IMG/VR virus record: IMGVR_UViG_3300038701_001873 | Span: 1-46,590 of that record | Origin: a virus | Strand: one strand, 5' to 3' | DNA: 46,590 nt | In this document: positions 45,611 to 46,590 of the stretch, piece by piece | How positions within the stretch are numbered: the stretch's first letter is position 1 | How the letters are laid out: each line of letters begins with the position of its first letter | Notes under the pieces: generated by a model | What the model was told of the DNA's origin: nothing | Database searches by the model: none | Seen by the model: the letters and a program-made list of their open reading frames with translations, nothing else | Program-made: the position numbers and the translations under genes

Positions 45611-45858
45611 TTGCAACAAATTTGCAATAAATCTTGCAAATAATGTATTAAAATGTTGTTAATCGTTGAAAATAGGTAAATGAAGCAAGTAATTATAAAA
45701 CTACTAACCCTTGATAATACTAGGCATTTAAAGCCTTTTAACCCTGTTCAAAATTCTTTTTGCTAAATGCTTGCTTATTGCTTACCCTAATAATTCTAAT
45801 TATCTAATTATTAGTAAAATAGATTATTTACAATTTTCTATTTGCAATTATTTTGCAA
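45610..45858. other. attP: attP B: phage attachment region with arm-type repeats
   Basis: TTGCAA-type repeats at 45610-45616, 45621-45627 and 45634-45639 face another set at 45827-45833 (TTTACAA), 45841-45847 and 45852-45858. The gene-free 188 bases between should hold the core, but it shares little with attP A, so the host sites may differ. A short AGGC/GCCT hairpin lies near 45722. Both arms are present, so the site is uncut. Confidence 0.65.
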
Positions 45859-46003
45859 TTTTACTATTGTTATGAGAGTTCATAATAACTAAATCTAACT
45901 GGCTTCTTAACTCTTTTAATCCCTTGATATTTTGGTTTTCTATCTTATCAAGAATAACACCTGCTGACTTTAGGAATAGTTGGTCGTTAGTGAAGTTGGG
46001 CAT
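45848..46003 (-). CDS. Small hypothetical protein near attP B
   Basis: A 51-residue helical frame (start MPNFTNDQLFLKSAGVILDK) ending inside the right arm of attP B. Two bases separate it from the preceding gene. By place it could be an excisionase or unrelated; no motif. Confidence 0.6.
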   Translation of the reverse strand: MPNFTNDQLFLKSAGVILDKIENQNIKGLKELRSQLDLVIMNSHNNSKIAK

Positions 46004-46005
46004 AG

Positions 46006-46182
46006 TTAAATAACTTCTAGTTTAACTTCACTCTCGCGGGTGTTAGTATAAAACTGTTCGTGATTTAAGTTTCTATTCATTCCGCTCTCTATTCTTTCAA
46101 CGCTTCTGTCTGTTTTTCCACTTACATCTAGTCGTTTAACTACGTTTTCACTATCATATTCCTTTATTTCAATGTATTTCAT
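46006..46182 (-). CDS. Small hypothetical protein
   Basis: A 58-residue frame (start MKYIEIKEYDSENVVKRLDV, end SEVKLEVI) in the small leftward operon, starting just after a copy of the conserved gene joint (KDK stop followed by ATG). Function unknown. Confidence 0.65.
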   Translation of the reverse strand: MKYIEIKEYDSENVVKRLDVSGKTDRSVERIESGMNRNLNHEQFYTNTRESEVKLEVI

Positions 46183-46232
46183 CTTACTTGTCTTTTATAC
46201 CCATTTCTAACAATTCGTAACCTCTTTCTGAG

Positions 46233-46472
46233 TTAGTCGTTTTCTATTTCACACTCGGTTAAATCGTCAAACTCAATATGTGAAAACTCATTTTCCAAAT
46301 CCTCTGCTAAACATTCCCCATCACAATCCGCCTCGTCATATATTATAGTATCAGGGTAGTGTGTAGCAAAAGCCCCAGTATGGTCAACTTCTTTTAAGTA
46401 GGCTACTGCTACTCTAATTAGATAATCTTTTCTTGGCTCGTTTTCTCTTGCTTTTATCTCTAGGTTTTTCAT
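46233..46472 (-). CDS. Small acidic protein
   Basis: A 79-residue, strongly acidic C-terminal half (DEADCDGECLAEDLENEFSH) after a helical start (MKNLEIKARENEPRKDYLIR). It directly follows the 59-residue gene that is shared with module A; there the place is taken by a different protein (9048-9287). The acidity could mean a DNA mimic, but this is only composition. Function unknown. Confidence 0.72.
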   Translation of the reverse strand: MKNLEIKARENEPRKDYLIRVAVAYLKEVDHTGAFATHYPDTIIYDEADCDGECLAEDLENEFSHIEFDDLTECEIEND

Positions 46473-46473
46473 C

Positions 46474-46590
46474 TTATTTATCCTTTAAATTCATCAAGTC
46501 TGCAATCTTTTGTGCGCTTGCTTTACATTCTTGCTCATTATCGTAGTCAAGGTTCGACAGTCTGCAAATTATAACAAGTCTTTCCCCATT
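46474..46590 (-). CDS. Small hypothetical protein (C-terminal 38 aa), cut by window edge
   Basis: C-terminal part of a gene nearly identical to that at 9289-9468, ending DLMNLKDK before TAA. Only two silent-type base changes are seen, near the stop. The rest lies beyond the window. Confidence 0.85.
   Translation of the reverse strand, partial: NGERLVIICRLSNLDYDNEQECKASAQKIADLMNLKDK
46481..46590. repeat. 110-bp exact direct repeat (copy 2 of joint J1)
   Basis: Identical to 9296-9405 up to the last base of the window, so the true length is unknown. Confidence 0.92.

Noticed and set aside
1-46590. Integrated prophage or two tandem prophages in a chromosome
   Set aside because: No host genes are seen, structural genes occur once, and both attP regions have both arms. 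Not fully excluded.
1-46590. CRISPR array or diversity-generating retroelement
   Set aside because: No regularly spaced repeats and no reverse transcriptase; the repeats seen are protein-level units or the two joints.

Overview
The window is phage DNA from a temperate siphovirus-type phage of a Bacteroidetes host, most likely Flavobacteriia. The signs are the AT-rich sequence, promoters of the Bacteroidetes form TAnnTTTG, weak Shine-Dalgarno use, Bacteroidetes-style tyrosine integrases, a DUF3127 protein and a DUF4468-like protein. No host gene, insertion sequence, rRNA or CRISPR array is visible.

Layout. 1-9290 (module A): a small gene cut by the left edge, a structured leader RNA, a DUF3127 protein, an HNH protein, a double-HTH LexA-like repressor, a rightward early operon (small DNA-binding proteins, a replication-domain protein, VRR-NUC nuclease, NinB-like protein), integrase A with an intact attP, and a small leftward HTH operon. 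9800-29700 (all leftward): from terminase through portal, protease, capsid, connectors, tail tube, frameshifted tail chaperones, tape measure and tail proteins to the receptor-binding protein and a lysis cassette that includes a PAS-domain protein and a unimolecular spanin. 29700-30600: a control region with two candidate small RNAs, a tmRNA-like element and a rightward lipoprotein moron. 30600-37200: leftward middle genes (antirepressor operon with a structured leader, HNH, methyltransferase, ASCH protein, a tRNA-like element). 37200-46480 (module B): a second early region with DnaC-like loader, DUF1376 replication protein, exonuclease and Rad52-like annealing protein, a repressor with its operator, a rightward membrane/secreted moron cassette, integrase B and a second attP, then the start of a small leftward operon.

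The first 127 bases are identical to 37081-37207, and the last 110 are identical to 9296-9405. Modules A and B therefore sit between the same two joints around a single structural region. The simplest reading is an assembly of a circular or circularly permuted phage population in which two lineages share virion genes but carry different immunity, replication and integration modules. A real tandem of two related phages is the alternative. Both attP sites look uncut, so an integrated prophage is less likely.

The most unusual items are: the tmRNA-like RNA element lying inside an oppositely oriented promoter-terminator unit; the interleaved-helix leader RNA in front of the antirepressor operon, with a smaller similar arrangement at the left edge; the free-standing PAS protein inside the lysis genes; the oversized tRNA-like element beside an ASCH gene; a Cys-containing repeat shared by unrelated virion proteins; and two integrases that both lack the first catalytic arginine.
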